This document shows, piece by piece, positions 26,605 to 35,955 of a DNA stretch of 64,000 nucleotides. Both the position numbers and the translations under genes were made by a program. Position 1 is the first letter of the stretch. Each line of letters starts with the position of its first letter. The stretch lies in the NCBI RefSeq assembly GCF_006483445.1, contig NZ_PPPT01000005.1, positions 1 through 64,000 on the forward strand. Reading direction: 5' to 3'. Source of the DNA: Bradyrhizobium guangdongense (GTDB taxonomy: Bacteria > Pseudomonadota > Alphaproteobacteria > Rhizobiales > Xanthobacteraceae). The notes under the pieces are model-generated. The model searched no databases and was not told the DNA's origin. It saw nothing but the letters and a program-made list of their open reading frames with translations.

Positions 26605-27396
26605 ATGAGCAACGAAATGGTCCTGCAAAAGCTCGAAGGCGGGCTGCTCACCATCACCATGAACCGGCCGGAGCGGAAGAACGCGCTGAACCCGGATATG
26701 GTGCGCGGGCTGGTCGAGGCGGCGCGGCGCGCGGCTGATGATCCGGAGGTGCGCGCCGTGCTGTTCAAGGGGGCGGGCGGCTCGTTCTGCGTCGGCGGCG
26801 ACGTTAAGTCGATGGCCGAGGGCCGCGCGCCGCTGCCGTTCGAGCAGAAGCTCGCAAATCTGCGTCGCGGCATGGAGGTCTCGCGCATCCTGCACCAGAT
26901 GCCAAAGCCCGTGGTGGCGCAGCTCGACGGTGCGGCGGCCGGCGCCGGCCTCTCGATGGCGCTGTCCTGCGATCTCCGCATCGCCAGCGAGTCCTGCAAG
27001 ATCACCACTGCTTTCGCAAAAGTCGGCTTCTCCGGCGACTATGGCGGCACCTATTTCCTCACCCAGCTCCTCGGCAGCGCGCGGGCACGCGAGCTCTATC
27101 TGATGTCGCCGGTGCTGACGGCGAAGGAGGCGCACGCGATCGGCATGGTGACAAAAGTCGTGCCCGATGCCGAGATCGATACCGCCGCGCACGAGCTCGC
27201 GCTGTCACTGGCGCAGGGCCCGTCGATCGCGCTTGGCTTCATCAAGCGCAACATCAACAATGCCGAGCATCTCGCGCTCGAAGATTGTTTTGACGGCGAG
27301 GCGATCCATCACACCCGCTGCGGCGATACCGCCGACCACAAGGAAGCGGCAAAAGCCTTCGTCGAGAAGCGCAAGCCGGCCTTCAGAGGCGAATGA
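26605..27396 (+). CDS. Enoyl-CoA hydratase/isomerase family protein
   Basis: Encodes 263 residues of the crotonase fold. The oxyanion-hole segments are GSFCVGGDVKSM and LDGAAAGAGLSMAL. The residue after GDYGG is in the region of the second catalytic Glu, which is not obvious, so the enzyme could be an isomerase instead of a hydratase. The start ATG follows GAGGAA. It overlaps the next VOC gene by 4 nt (ATGA). Confidence 0.9.
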   Translation: MSNEMVLQKLEGGLLTITMNRPERKNALNPDMVRGLVEAARRAADDPEVRAVLFKGAGGSFCVGGDVKSMAEGRAPLPFEQKLANLRRGMEVSRILHQMPKPVVAQLDGAAAGAGLSMALSCDLRIASESCKITTAFAKVGFSGDYGGTYFLTQLLGSARARELYLMSPVLTAKEAHAIGMVTKVVPDAEIDTAAHELALSLAQGPSIALGFIKRNINNAEHLALEDCFDGEAIHHTRCGDTADHKEAAKAFVEKRKPAFRGE

Positions 27397-28160
27397 TCAT
27401 GGCCTCGTATATGCGCTTGCGGCAGATCTGCCTGGTCGCGCCGCAGCTCGAGCCTGTGATCTCCGACATCGCCGCAATCATGGGGCTCGCCGTCTGCTAT
27501 CGCGACGGCAATGTCGCAAAATACGGCCTGGAGAACGCACTGCTCCCGGTGGACACGATCTTGCTGGAGGTGGTGGCCCCCTTCAAGGACGGCACCACGG
27601 CCGGCCGCTTCATCGAAAAGACCGGCGGTCGCGGCGGCTATATGGCGATTTTCTGCTGTAACGATCCCGACGAGCGCGGCCGCAATGCCAACGCGATGGG
27701 TGTGCGCACCGCGAACGTGATCGACCACGCGCCCTATCACGGCGTCCAGCTCCATCCGCGCGACTGCCGCGCCGCCTTCATCGAGTTCAACCACACCGAC
27801 GGCAGCGACGACATTTTGGGCCCTTATCCGCCCGCGGGGCCGGACTGGCAAAAGTTCATCACCAAGGAGACGACCCAGGCTCTGACTGCGGTCGAGATGC
27901 AGAGCCCGGACCCGCAAGGGTTGGCCGAGCATTGGGGCAAGATCGTCGGTACGGCTGCAACGAGGGTCGGCGATGGCGCGGAACTGAAGCTCCCGAACGC
28001 CACCTTCCGCTTCGTGAAGGGCGGAAGCGAGATCATGAGCGGGCTGGAGTTTCGGGTGACCGATACGGCGCGTGTGCTGCACGCGGCGAAGGCCAGGGGG
28101 CATGCGGTGGCGGGCAACGAGTTTCTGCTGGGTGGCGTGACGTTCCGGCTTGTTGCTTAA
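27393..28160 (+). CDS. VOC family protein, two-domain
   Basis: Encodes 255 residues with an N-terminal glyoxalase-like region (MRLRQICLVAPQLEPVISDI) and a C-terminal one (ALTAVEMQSPDPQGLAEHW), consistent with a fused pair of half-domains. Function is unknown. The start ATG overlaps the stop of the enoyl-CoA hydratase gene, so the two are co-translated and probably act in the same pathway. Confidence 0.85.
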   Translation: MIMASYMRLRQICLVAPQLEPVISDIAAIMGLAVCYRDGNVAKYGLENALLPVDTILLEVVAPFKDGTTAGRFIEKTGGRGGYMAIFCCNDPDERGRNANAMGVRTANVIDHAPYHGVQLHPRDCRAAFIEFNHTDGSDDILGPYPPAGPDWQKFITKETTQALTAVEMQSPDPQGLAEHWGKIVGTAATRVGDGAELKLPNATFRFVKGGSEIMSGLEFRVTDTARVLHAAKARGHAVAGNEFLLGGVTFRLVA

Positions 28161-28178
28161 CTTCTTGCCTTGGTCGCT

Positions 28179-28327
28179 CTCAATCCGTCATCCTGAGGTG
28201 CGAACCATGCGACGCAACGCGTCGCGTGGAGAGCCTCGAAGGATGAGCGGCCGGGGTATTGCCACAGCCGGGCTGTCGCCCTTCGAGGGCCGCTGAAGAA
28301 GCGGCCGCCTCAGGGTGACGGATTGAG
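28179..28327. repeat. Palindromic CTCAATCCGTCATCCTGAGG repeat
   Basis: The left 20-bp arm and its complement at 28308-28327 differ by one base. Internal CCTCGAAGGATGAG and CTTCGAGGGCCG give further pairing. A typical rhizobial intergenic repeat. Confidence 0.87.
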
Positions 28328-28346
28328 ATAAGAGCAAGGGTTCAGC

Positions 28347-30461
28347 ATGCCGCATCCGCTCGACAGCTTCTTCGCACCCGCCAGCATCGCATTGATCGGC
28401 GCCTCGCGCGATCACGAGAAGATTCCGGGGCGGCTGCTGTCGATGCTGCGGAAGAACGAGTATCCCGGACACATCTACCCGGTGAACCCGAACTACAGCG
28501 ATATCGACGGTATCGCCTGCTACAAATCAGTCGCCGAGATCGGCGCGCCGATCGATCTTGCCGTCATCATCATCCCGGCCCGTGCGGTGCTGTCAGCACT
28601 CGAGCAATGCGCTGCGGCCGGCGTCAAGAACGCCGTCATCATCTCCTCCGGCTTTGCGGAGGAGGGCGGCGACAGCGCGGCGATGCAGGATGCGATCGCC
28701 GGTCTCGCCAAACGCACGGGCATGCGCATCTCCGGCCCCAACGCCGAAGGCTTTTTCAGCCAGATGCAGCGAGTGGCGGCAACGTTCAGCCCGGCGGTGG
28801 ACGTCAAGCCGGGCGTGGTGCCGCTGGTCGCGACCAAAAGAAGGATCGGCATCGTCGCGCAGAGCGGCGGCATCGGTTTTGCCTATTACCATCGCGCCAA
28901 GGCGCTCGGCGTCGCCGTGAGCTACGTGGTCAGCGCCGGCAACGAGTCCGATCTCGGCGCCGGTGAATTCCTGGACTACATGGTGCAGGACGCCTCGACC
29001 GACGTGATCCTGCTGTTCATCGAGGGCATCCGCGACGTCGAGAAATTTCTTGCCGCCGCGCGCCGCGCGGCCGAGTTGAAGAAGCCCATCATCGTCACAA
29101 AGGTCGGCCGCTCCGGCGCTGGCGAGCGCGCCGCGGCCTCGCACACCGCGAGCATGGCCGGCTGGTCGGCGGCCTATGACGCGGTCTTCGCAAAATATGG
29201 CTTTATCGTCTCCAACGATCTCGACGAAGCCCTGACCGTCGCCGCGGTGCTCGCCAGCAATCCGCTGCCAAAGGGCGATCGCGTCGCTGTGGTCACCGTG
29301 TCCGGCGGTGCGGGCATCTGGGGCGCGGACGCCGTGGCGCTGCGCGGTTTGCAGGTTCCGGAGCTGTCCGAGCCAATCCAGGCCGGGATCAAGGCGCTGA
29401 TGCCGTCCTATGGCTCGGCGCGCAACCCCATCGATGTCACCGCGCAGGGCGTGACCTCGGGTGGGCTGCAGAAGAGCGTCGACCTTCTCACGGCCTCTGA
29501 CGATGTCGATGCGATCCTGGTCGTACTGTCGCTGTCGAGCGAGGTGCGGATGCCCTTCAAGGAGGCGGAGCTCAAGCCGGTGCTGTCGGCGCAGCGCATG
29601 CCGGTGGTGTTCTACTCCTACACGGTGCCCTCGGATTTCGCGCGGCGCGAGCTTGCCAAGTCCGGCGTCGTCGTGCTCTCAGGCCTCACTCATGTCGGTG
29701 TCGCCCTGCGTCAGCTCGTCGACTATGCGCGGTTCGAACTGCCAAGACCCGCCCACGATACGCGGCTGCCGCCGCGCGATCTGTCGACGCATCTGAAGTC
29801 GCCGGCTCTGTCGGAGGCCGACAGCAAGGCGCTGCTTCGCGCCGCCGGCATTGCGTTGCCGGACGAAGTGCTGGTCATGGATAAGAGCGGTCTCGATGAG
29901 GCGATTGCCCGCGTCAGCTTTCCTCTCGCGATGAAGGTCCAGTCGCCTGACATCGCGCACAAGAGTGAGGTCGGCGGCGTGCGCGTCAACGTCACGACCA
30001 AGGGCGAAGTATTCCTGGCGTTCGAATCGCTCCTGAACAATGCGCGCAAGCATCGGCCGGATGCCAGCATCCAGGGCGTGCTGCTCGCGCCGATGGCGAA
30101 GAAGGGCGTCGAGATCATCGTCGGCACGATGACGGACGCAACGTTCGGGCCGATGGTGATGGTGGGCCTCGGCGGCATCACCACAGAGCTGTTTCGCGAC
30201 GTCGTCTACCGGCCCGCGCCGGTGAGCGCAGAGGAGGCGGGCGCGATGCTGTCGGGGTTGAAGGCCGCGCCGTTGCTCAACGGGTTTCGCGGGGCGGCGA
30301 AGGCGGATGTTTGCGCGCTGGCGCGATTGATTGCGGATGTGTCAGTGCTGGCGGCGCGGCATGCAAGGGAGATCGCGGAGATCGAGCTCAACCCGGTGCT
30401 CGTGCATGGCGAAGGGCAGGGTGTGACGATCGTCGATGCGCTGGTGGTGGGAAGGAAGTAG
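28347..30461 (+). CDS. Acyl-CoA ligase (ADP-forming, acetate-CoA ligase family)
   Basis: Encodes 704 residues. The N-terminal CoA-binding Rossmann domain begins FFAPASIALIGASR; succinyl-CoA-ligase-like domains follow, with the phospho-His region ASHTASMAG; the C-terminal third is an ATP-grasp domain (KSEVGGVRVNV). The alpha and beta parts are fused, as usual in this family. It converts an acid plus CoA and ATP to acyl-CoA, ADP and phosphate, reversibly. Together with the neighbouring hydratases and dehydrogenases it should feed a beta-oxidation-like route; the acid is unknown. Confidence 0.92.
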   Translation: MPHPLDSFFAPASIALIGASRDHEKIPGRLLSMLRKNEYPGHIYPVNPNYSDIDGIACYKSVAEIGAPIDLAVIIIPARAVLSALEQCAAAGVKNAVIISSGFAEEGGDSAAMQDAIAGLAKRTGMRISGPNAEGFFSQMQRVAATFSPAVDVKPGVVPLVATKRRIGIVAQSGGIGFAYYHRAKALGVAVSYVVSAGNESDLGAGEFLDYMVQDASTDVILLFIEGIRDVEKFLAAARRAAELKKPIIVTKVGRSGAGERAAASHTASMAGWSAAYDAVFAKYGFIVSNDLDEALTVAAVLASNPLPKGDRVAVVTVSGGAGIWGADAVALRGLQVPELSEPIQAGIKALMPSYGSARNPIDVTAQGVTSGGLQKSVDLLTASDDVDAILVVLSLSSEVRMPFKEAELKPVLSAQRMPVVFYSYTVPSDFARRELAKSGVVVLSGLTHVGVALRQLVDYARFELPRPAHDTRLPPRDLSTHLKSPALSEADSKALLRAAGIALPDEVLVMDKSGLDEAIARVSFPLAMKVQSPDIAHKSEVGGVRVNVTTKGEVFLAFESLLNNARKHRPDASIQGVLLAPMAKKGVEIIVGTMTDATFGPMVMVGLGGITTELFRDVVYRPAPVSAEEAGAMLSGLKAAPLLNGFRGAAKADVCALARLIADVSVLAARHAREIAEIELNPVLVHGEGQGVTIVDALVVGRK

Positions 30462-30478
30462 CGGCCATCATCACCGCT

Positions 30479-30619
30479 GTCGTCCTGGACAAGCGAGCAG
30501 AGCGAGCGCCGATCCAGGACCCATTACCCAAGGGAGTAGTTTGGCGACGACTCGTGGTTACCAGAGTCGCGCCGCAACCTCTCCCTGGGGTAATGGGTCC
30601 TGGCTTTCGCCAGGACGAC
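30479..30619. repeat. About 140-bp dispersed palindromic repeat (TCCCTGGGG family), copy 1
   Basis: Ends GTCGTCCTGG and CCAGGACGAC. The core includes ACCCATTACCC and CTCCCTGGGGTAATGGGTCC. Related copies lie at 34770, 58622 and 62490. Confidence 0.85.
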
Positions 30620-30645
30620 CAGCGAGTGCGAGGTAGCAGCGGGCC

Positions 30646-31464
30646 TCACCGCCCCTTAAAGTTCGCCGCCCGCCGCTCTTCCGTGGCCTTCACGCCTTCC
30701 TTGAAATCTTCCGTGGCGCGCAGCCGGGTCTGCTCGGCGAGCTCGTGGTTGGTTGCCGCCATCACGCGATCGGCCAGTCCCGCGCGCATCGTGGCGCGCG
30801 TCGACAACAGGCCGAGCGGGGAGCATTCGGCGATTTCGCCGGCGAGCTTCATCGCGGTTGATTTCACCTGGTCCTGCGGCACCAGCTCGTTGGCGAGGCC
30901 CCATTTATAGGCTTCTTCGCCGGTGACGCGGCGGCTGGTGTAGAACATCAGCTCGGCATTGTTCTTGCCGATCAGTTCGGGGAGCGTCGTCGTCAGACCA
31001 AAGCCTGGATGGAAGCCGAGCTTCGTGAAATTCGCGGAGAAGCGCGCTTCGGGGCAGGTAACGCGGAAATCCGCCGACACCGCAAGCCCGAGCCCGCCGC
31101 CGATGGCTGCGCCCTGCACGGCGGCGACGATCGGTTTCTTGGCGCGGAAGATGCGCACGGCCTGGATGTAGAGATGGTTGATCGGGCCGAGGCTGTCGGC
31201 CGGATCGCCCTTGGCCTTCTTTTCGGCCTCCTGGGCTTCCTGCGCCTGCCGTGCGGGATCGCCAAAGTTGGCGCCGGCACAGAACGCCTTGCCTTGTGCT
31301 GACAGCACGGAGGCGCGGATCTCGATGTCGCGATCGAACTCGTCGAGCGCATCGGCGATCTGGTTGATCAGGGAGATGTCGAAGAAGTTGAGCGGGGGCC
31401 TGCGGATCTCGATGGTGCCGACATGCCCGACCTTCTCGACGCCGATATCTTTGTAAGTGCTCAT
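30646..31464 (-). CDS. Enoyl-CoA hydratase/isomerase family protein
   Basis: Encodes 272 residues from the ATG at 31464, after a GAGGAT-type site. Crotonase motifs: KAFCAGANFGDP and QGAAIGGGLGLAVSADFRV. The protein follows the two acyl-CoA dehydrogenase genes after 16 bp, so the three form an operon. It likely hydrates the enoyl-CoA product of the dehydrogenase. Confidence 0.92.
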   Translation of the reverse strand: MSTYKDIGVEKVGHVGTIEIRRPPLNFFDISLINQIADALDEFDRDIEIRASVLSAQGKAFCAGANFGDPARQAQEAQEAEKKAKGDPADSLGPINHLYIQAVRIFRAKKPIVAAVQGAAIGGGLGLAVSADFRVTCPEARFSANFTKLGFHPGFGLTTTLPELIGKNNAELMFYTSRRVTGEEAYKWGLANELVPQDQVKSTAMKLAGEIAECSPLGLLSTRATMRAGLADRVMAATNHELAEQTRLRATEDFKEGVKATEERRAANFKGR

Positions 31465-31480
31465 GATGATCCTCGAAACT

Positions 31481-32641
31481 TTAGCGCAGGCCCAGTCCGC
31501 GGGCGATGATGCCGCGGAGCACTTCTGTCGTACCGCCCTGGATGGTGAGTTTCGGCGCGGTCTTGATGGCGAAATCGAGCTGCCGCTCCAGCGTCTCGCG
31601 ATTGGTCGCGGTCTCCTCGACGAAAGCGGCGAGATCGCGCACGCGATGGGGCAATTGCTGCTCCCACACCGTGCCGATGTCCTTGACGATGGACGCTTCC
31701 ACCACCGGCTCCTTGCCAGCCTGGAGCATGCCGGCAACCGACACCGACATACGCCGCATGGTGTGGAGCTGCGCGACGAGGCGGCCGATGCCTTCGGCGC
31801 TGCGGGTGTCAGGATTTGGACCGACCGCACGGACGAGCTCGGTCAGCACGTAATAGGTCTCCAGGAAGCGTTCGGGGCCCGAACGCTCATAGGCGAGCTC
31901 CGATGTTGCCTGCTTCCAGGCGCCGTCGACCTCGCCGAGCACGTGGTCTTCAGGCACGAAGAAGTCGGTGAATACGACCTCGTTGAACTCGTACTGGCCG
32001 GTGATCTGGCCGATCGGATTCACCTGAATGCCCGGCTGTTTCATCTTGACCAAGAACTGCGTCAGGCCGTGACGGCGGTTTTCCTTGGTCGGCGGCGAGG
32101 TCCGGAAGATCGCGATCATGTAATCGGCGATATGCGCCGATGAAGTCCAGATCTTCGTGCCATTGATGAGATAGCCGCCGTCGGTCTTGGTTGCGCGCGT
32201 CTTGGCGGCGAACAGGTCGGAGCCGGAGTTCGGCTCGCTCATGCCGATGGCAAAGCAGATCTCCCCGCGGCAGATCCGCGGCAGGATGTCCATCTTGATG
32301 TGCTCGGGCGCGTATTTGATCAGCACCGGCCCGCTCTGGCGATCGGCGACGAAGAAGCGCCGCGTCGGCGCGTTCGCCACGCGCATCTCCTCGGTCACCA
32401 CATAACGCTCGAGGAACGAGCGCTCCTGGCCGCCATATTTCTTCGGCCAGGTCATGCCGAGCCAGCCTTTTGCGCCGACGCGACGCGAAAATTCCGGCGC
32501 GTCGGTGTCCTCGCGGTTGGGCTTGTGCGGATCGAAGGTGCCGGCGGCGATCTCTTCGGCGAGGAAGGCACGCACTTCCTTGCGCAATTGCTCGCACTTT
32601 TCCGGCAGGCGGATCGGATCGAAACGGAGGGCAGCGGTCAT
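31481..32641 (-). CDS. Acyl-CoA dehydrogenase, large subunit (PimC-like)
   Basis: Encodes 386 residues from the ATG at 32641. FAD-binding and substrate motifs of the family are present (ICFAIGMSEPNSGSD; GTKIWTSSAHIADY; IQGGTTEVLRGIIARGLGL). It is followed after 16 bp by the hydratase gene and preceded by a shorter, divergent acyl-CoA dehydrogenase, a pair organisation seen in heteromeric enzymes such as pimeloyl-CoA dehydrogenase PimCD. It should introduce a 2,3-double bond into an acyl-CoA; electrons go to ETF. Confidence 0.9.
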   Translation of the reverse strand: MTAALRFDPIRLPEKCEQLRKEVRAFLAEEIAAGTFDPHKPNREDTDAPEFSRRVGAKGWLGMTWPKKYGGQERSFLERYVVTEEMRVANAPTRRFFVADRQSGPVLIKYAPEHIKMDILPRICRGEICFAIGMSEPNSGSDLFAAKTRATKTDGGYLINGTKIWTSSAHIADYMIAIFRTSPPTKENRRHGLTQFLVKMKQPGIQVNPIGQITGQYEFNEVVFTDFFVPEDHVLGEVDGAWKQATSELAYERSGPERFLETYYVLTELVRAVGPNPDTRSAEGIGRLVAQLHTMRRMSVSVAGMLQAGKEPVVEASIVKDIGTVWEQQLPHRVRDLAAFVEETATNRETLERQLDFAIKTAPKLTIQGGTTEVLRGIIARGLGLR

Positions 32642-32657
32642 TGTTGTCTCGTCCTTC

Positions 32658-33722
32658 TCAGCGCGAAGCGACCAGCGGCCACAATTCGTCGGCGCCGCGA
32701 TTTGCGACCAGTCTGCCGAGCTCGACGGCCCAATGGCTCTCGGAGCCAAAATCGTCGCGCCAGGCGAGCGCGCGCAGCGAGTAGCGGTGCAGAATGTGCT
32801 CGCTGGTGAAGCCGATGGCGCCATGCACCTGGTGGGCGATGGCGCCGCCCTTCTCGGCCGCTTCGGCGCAGCGGATCTTTGCCGAGGCTGCTTCGAGGAA
32901 CACTTCGTCGTTGAAGGCGGAGGCGTTCGCGATCGCGTCGGCCGCTGATGTCGCAGCCGCAAGCGCTGCGGCGGATTCGCCGGCAAGGCGTGCGAGGTTG
33001 TGCTGCACGGCCTGGAATTTCGAGATCTTCTTCTCGAAGGCGACGCGCTCGTTGGAGTAGCGTACGGTGATGTCGAGCATCGATTCCAGCGCGCCGGCGA
33101 TCTGCAGGCTGCGGGCGACGCCACCCATCAGCATCAGTTGCGCCTGGTCGAAGCCTTTTGGCGCCGGCTTGATCGTGATGGCGTGAGCCTTGTCCAGCGT
33201 CACGATATCGCTGTTGTCGTAGCCGACATTGAGGCCGCCCTCGATGCGTGCCTTGCTTGCGTCGACCAGCGCGATCGACACGCCGCCGCTGCCGTGGGCC
33301 AGCACCGCAAAATGCTTTGCGGCCTTGCCGAAAGGCACACTGCGCGCACGACCGGAGAGCGAGCCGTCGGCGTTCAGCGTGATCTTGTCCTTCGGGCTCG
33401 CCGGCAGCACCGTCATCTCGCCGCCGGGCGAGGAAATCTTGGCTTGCGCGAGCAGCCAGCCCGCAAGCATGGTTTCGGCCAGGGGAACCGCGACCGCGAA
33501 GCGGCCGGCGGCGTTCAGCAGCGCAAAGCCGTCGGCGAGGTCCGCGCCCGAACCGCCGCAATCTTCCGGTACCCATGAGAGGGGCAGGCCGGCATCGCTC
33601 AGCGCCTGCCACAGTGGCGCTTTCCAGGCGTCCTTCTTGTCGTGATTGATGGTTTGCGGATCGGCGAGATCGGCGAAGATTTTCTCCGCGGTCTCGACGA
33701 TGATGTTGTCACTCTCCGCCAC
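32658..33722 (-). CDS. Acyl-CoA dehydrogenase, small subunit (PimD-like)
   Basis: Encodes 354 residues from a GTG at 33722 preceded by GGGGAA; the open frame continues upstream but that part is not family-like. The C-terminus IGFTSEHILHRYSLRALAWRD fits the short partner subunit of heteromeric acyl-CoA dehydrogenases, and the middle domain is less conserved than in homomeric enzymes. It begins the minus-strand operon and is divergent from the SDR gene. Confidence 0.88.
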   Translation of the reverse strand: MAESDNIIVETAEKIFADLADPQTINHDKKDAWKAPLWQALSDAGLPLSWVPEDCGGSGADLADGFALLNAAGRFAVAVPLAETMLAGWLLAQAKISSPGGEMTVLPASPKDKITLNADGSLSGRARSVPFGKAAKHFAVLAHGSGGVSIALVDASKARIEGGLNVGYDNSDIVTLDKAHAITIKPAPKGFDQAQLMLMGGVARSLQIAGALESMLDITVRYSNERVAFEKKISKFQAVQHNLARLAGESAAALAAATSAADAIANASAFNDEVFLEAASAKIRCAEAAEKGGAIAHQVHGAIGFTSEHILHRYSLRALAWRDDFGSESHWAVELGRLVANRGADELWPLVASR

Positions 33723-33956
33723 AGCGTTCCCCGTATTTTGCCATTGGCGCGTCCGTCTTGCGGACAGAGGCGCGGTCTCTTCTTGCGCCCGATGATCGGA
33801 AAAAGCCATGGTCCTGACAAGCGCTGTTCGCAAGCCCATCTGCGGCGGCGGCATGGGACAGGACTAATTCCGCTTAGCGGAGTATGGTCGATTTGCAGGG
33901 CTCGCCAAACTCGCTAAACAGGCGCCTGCAACTTGAAAACAAGAGAGGAAATCCGG

Positions 33957-34742
33957 ATGGCTAAGGACGGCTTGTGCGCAATCGTGACGGGGTCCGCATC
34001 CGGTCTTGGAGCAGCGACCGCAGAGATTCTCAGCAAGGGTGGCGCGCGGCTCGTCATCAACTATTCGTCGAGCAAGAACGAGGCGGAGGCGACCGCAGAA
34101 GCCTGTCGCAAGGCGGGCGCGGCAGAGGTGCTGATCGCGCAGGGCGACGTCTCGAAGGACGAGGATTGCCGCAGGATCGTCGCGGCGGCCGCCGCCTGGG
34201 GCCGGCTCGACGTGCTCGTCAACAATGCCGGCACCACCAAGCATGTCGCACACGCCAATCTCGACGGGCTTTCGTCGGAAGATTTCCAGCGGCTCTATGG
34301 CGTCAACACCATCGGTCCGTTCCAGATGGTGCGCGCGGCGCGCAGCCTTTTGGAAGCGGGCGCGAAAGCTTCGGGCCGTCCGTCGGCCGTCGTCAACGTG
34401 TCGTCGGTTGCCGGCATCAGCGGCGTCGGCTCGTCGATTGCGTATGCGGCGAGCAAGGGCGCGCTCAACACCATCACGCTGTCGCTGGCGCGCGCGCTCG
34501 CGCCGCTGATCCGCGTCAACACGGTGTGCCCCGGCTATATCGATACGCCATGGTTCACCAAGGGGCGCGGCGAGGACGGGGCCAAGCAGGTGCGCGATGG
34601 CGTGGTGGCGAAGGTGCCGCTCAGGGTTGCCTCAAGCGCTGATGACATCGCGCAGCTCGTCTGCTTCCTGGCGACGCCCGCGTCCAGCAACATGACGGGC
34701 GAGATCGTGCGCATGGATGCGGGGCTGCATCTGGTGACGTGA
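33957..34742 (+). CDS. SDR family oxidoreductase
   Basis: Encodes 261 residues. NAD(P)-binding TGSASGLG and NNAG motifs, and the catalytic Ser-Tyr-Lys in NVSSVAG ... YAASKGALN are present. The Asp/Asn pattern after beta-2 (NYSSSKNEAE) suggests NADP use. The start ATG is preceded by AGAGGAA. Likely a 3-hydroxyacyl-CoA or alcohol dehydrogenase serving the adjacent acyl-CoA operon. Confidence 0.9.
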   Translation: MAKDGLCAIVTGSASGLGAATAEILSKGGARLVINYSSSKNEAEATAEACRKAGAAEVLIAQGDVSKDEDCRRIVAAAAAWGRLDVLVNNAGTTKHVAHANLDGLSSEDFQRLYGVNTIGPFQMVRAARSLLEAGAKASGRPSAVVNVSSVAGISGVGSSIAYAASKGALNTITLSLARALAPLIRVNTVCPGYIDTPWFTKGRGEDGAKQVRDGVVAKVPLRVASSADDIAQLVCFLATPASSNMTGEIVRMDAGLHLVT

Positions 34743-34769
34743 GCGCGTCGTCGGTGCGGCAAAGCAGGT

Positions 34770-34928
34770 GTCGTCCCGGCCTAGTGCGCAATTGCGCACG
34801 GGGGCCGGGACCCGTAACCCCAGGGAGGAGTTGCGGCGCGAGACTGGTGACTACGAGTCTTCGCCAAACTACTCCCTGGGGTTATGGTCCCGGATCAGCG
34901 CTCGCTACGCTCGCTTGTCCGGGACGAC
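34770..34928. repeat. About 150-bp dispersed palindromic repeat, copy 2
   Basis: Ends GTCGTCCCGG and GGGACGAC. Inside are a TGCGCAATTGCGCA palindrome, ACCCCAGGGAG and CTCCCTGGGGTTATGG. Same family as the 30479 repeat. Confidence 0.85.
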
Positions 34929-34933
34929 GAGGG

Positions 34934-35200
34934 TCACCCCTTGATCACCCCACTCGCCACCAGCCGGTGCCAGATGAACAGCACCACCACCGCGCCGATG
35001 GTGGCGGTGATGAAGCCGGCGCCCTGGTCCAGGCTGTAATGGCCGATGGCCTGGCCGACCCAGGTCGCGAGGAATGCGCCGGCGATGCCGAGGACGGTGG
35101 TGAGGATGAAGCCTTGCGGATTTTTCGGTCCCGGCATCAGCCAGCGCGCGATGAGGCCGGCGATGAAGCCGACGATGATGACCCAGATGATTCCGCCCAT
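34934..35200 (-). CDS. GlsB/YeaQ/YmgE family small membrane protein
   Basis: Encodes 88 residues with three membrane helices (GIIWVIIVGFIAGLIARWLM, FILTTVLGIAGAFLATWVG, ATIGAVVVLFIW), typical of the transglycosylase-associated family. Role in stress response is suggested for the family, but the mechanism is unknown. It is followed by the 34770 repeat. Confidence 0.92.
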   Translation of the reverse strand: MGGIIWVIIVGFIAGLIARWLMPGPKNPQGFILTTVLGIAGAFLATWVGQAIGHYSLDQGAGFITATIGAVVVLFIWHRLVASGVIKG

Positions 35201-35222
35201 GTCCGTGCTCCCCTTGCTCTGA

Positions 35223-35825
35223 TCAGATCCGGCCCGAGAGTTCGTTCTCGGTCGGCAGCCGTCCGTCCGGCGTCAGATGATCGATCACCTGCGGCAGATA
35301 CTGGCTGAGACCGGAAAGCAACTCGTCGCGCGAGAGGCCGCTCTGCGCCGACAGGCTCTGGATCTGGTCGGCACCGAGCGCGCTGGCGAGATCGCCGGGC
35401 GAGATCGCCTTGTTCTCGCCCTTGCCCACCCAGGTGCTGGCGGTGTCACCATGTCCGCCCTGCTGCAACTGGTTGAGGAGATCGCCGAGGCCGCCGGAGA
35501 GCACGCTGCCGGCCGCGCCGCCTGCGAGCAGGCCGCCGAGACCGCCCTTGAGAATATCGCTAAGGCCACCGCCGTCCTGGCCGCCAGCCGCGACAGTTCC
35601 GCCGCCCGCATTCGCCGGTGTCGGCGGCGGCAGCGGCGAGCGCGGCTGCGGTGCGGCACCAGGCTGACCGGCGGTCAGATGCTTGAAGGCTTTCCAGGCG
35701 AGCAGGCCGAGCAGCGCCATGGTCATCGGCGACATGCCGCCGGATTCGCCAGAACCTTTCGGGCTCGGTGTGCTCGGCCCGCGCGGGCCGTTCTGCATGC
35801 CGTTGAGGACGTCGAGTAGACCCAT
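35223..35825 (-). CDS. YidB family (DUF937) protein
   Basis: Encodes 200 residues from the ATG at 35825. A Gly/Pro-rich segment with GGLGGLLAGGAAGSVLSGGL precedes the C-terminal family domain (SQYLPQVIDHLTPDGRLPTE). Function is unknown. It is followed by the GlsB-like gene after 22 bp, so the two are probably co-transcribed. Confidence 0.9.
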   Translation of the reverse strand: MGLLDVLNGMQNGPRGPSTPSPKGSGESGGMSPMTMALLGLLAWKAFKHLTAGQPGAAPQPRSPLPPPTPANAGGGTVAAGGQDGGGLSDILKGGLGGLLAGGAAGSVLSGGLGDLLNQLQQGGHGDTASTWVGKGENKAISPGDLASALGADQIQSLSAQSGLSRDELLSGLSQYLPQVIDHLTPDGRLPTENELSGRI

Positions 35826-35955
35826 GGTGCTCTCCTGCCGCTGAACATGCCCCGGGCGAAAACATATGGGGCTCCCATGACGGTTACAAGGCAGACGCGG
35901 CGCAACCGGACGATGGGCAGCAGGCACGACCTTTGCTATCGATGCAGCCAGAGCC

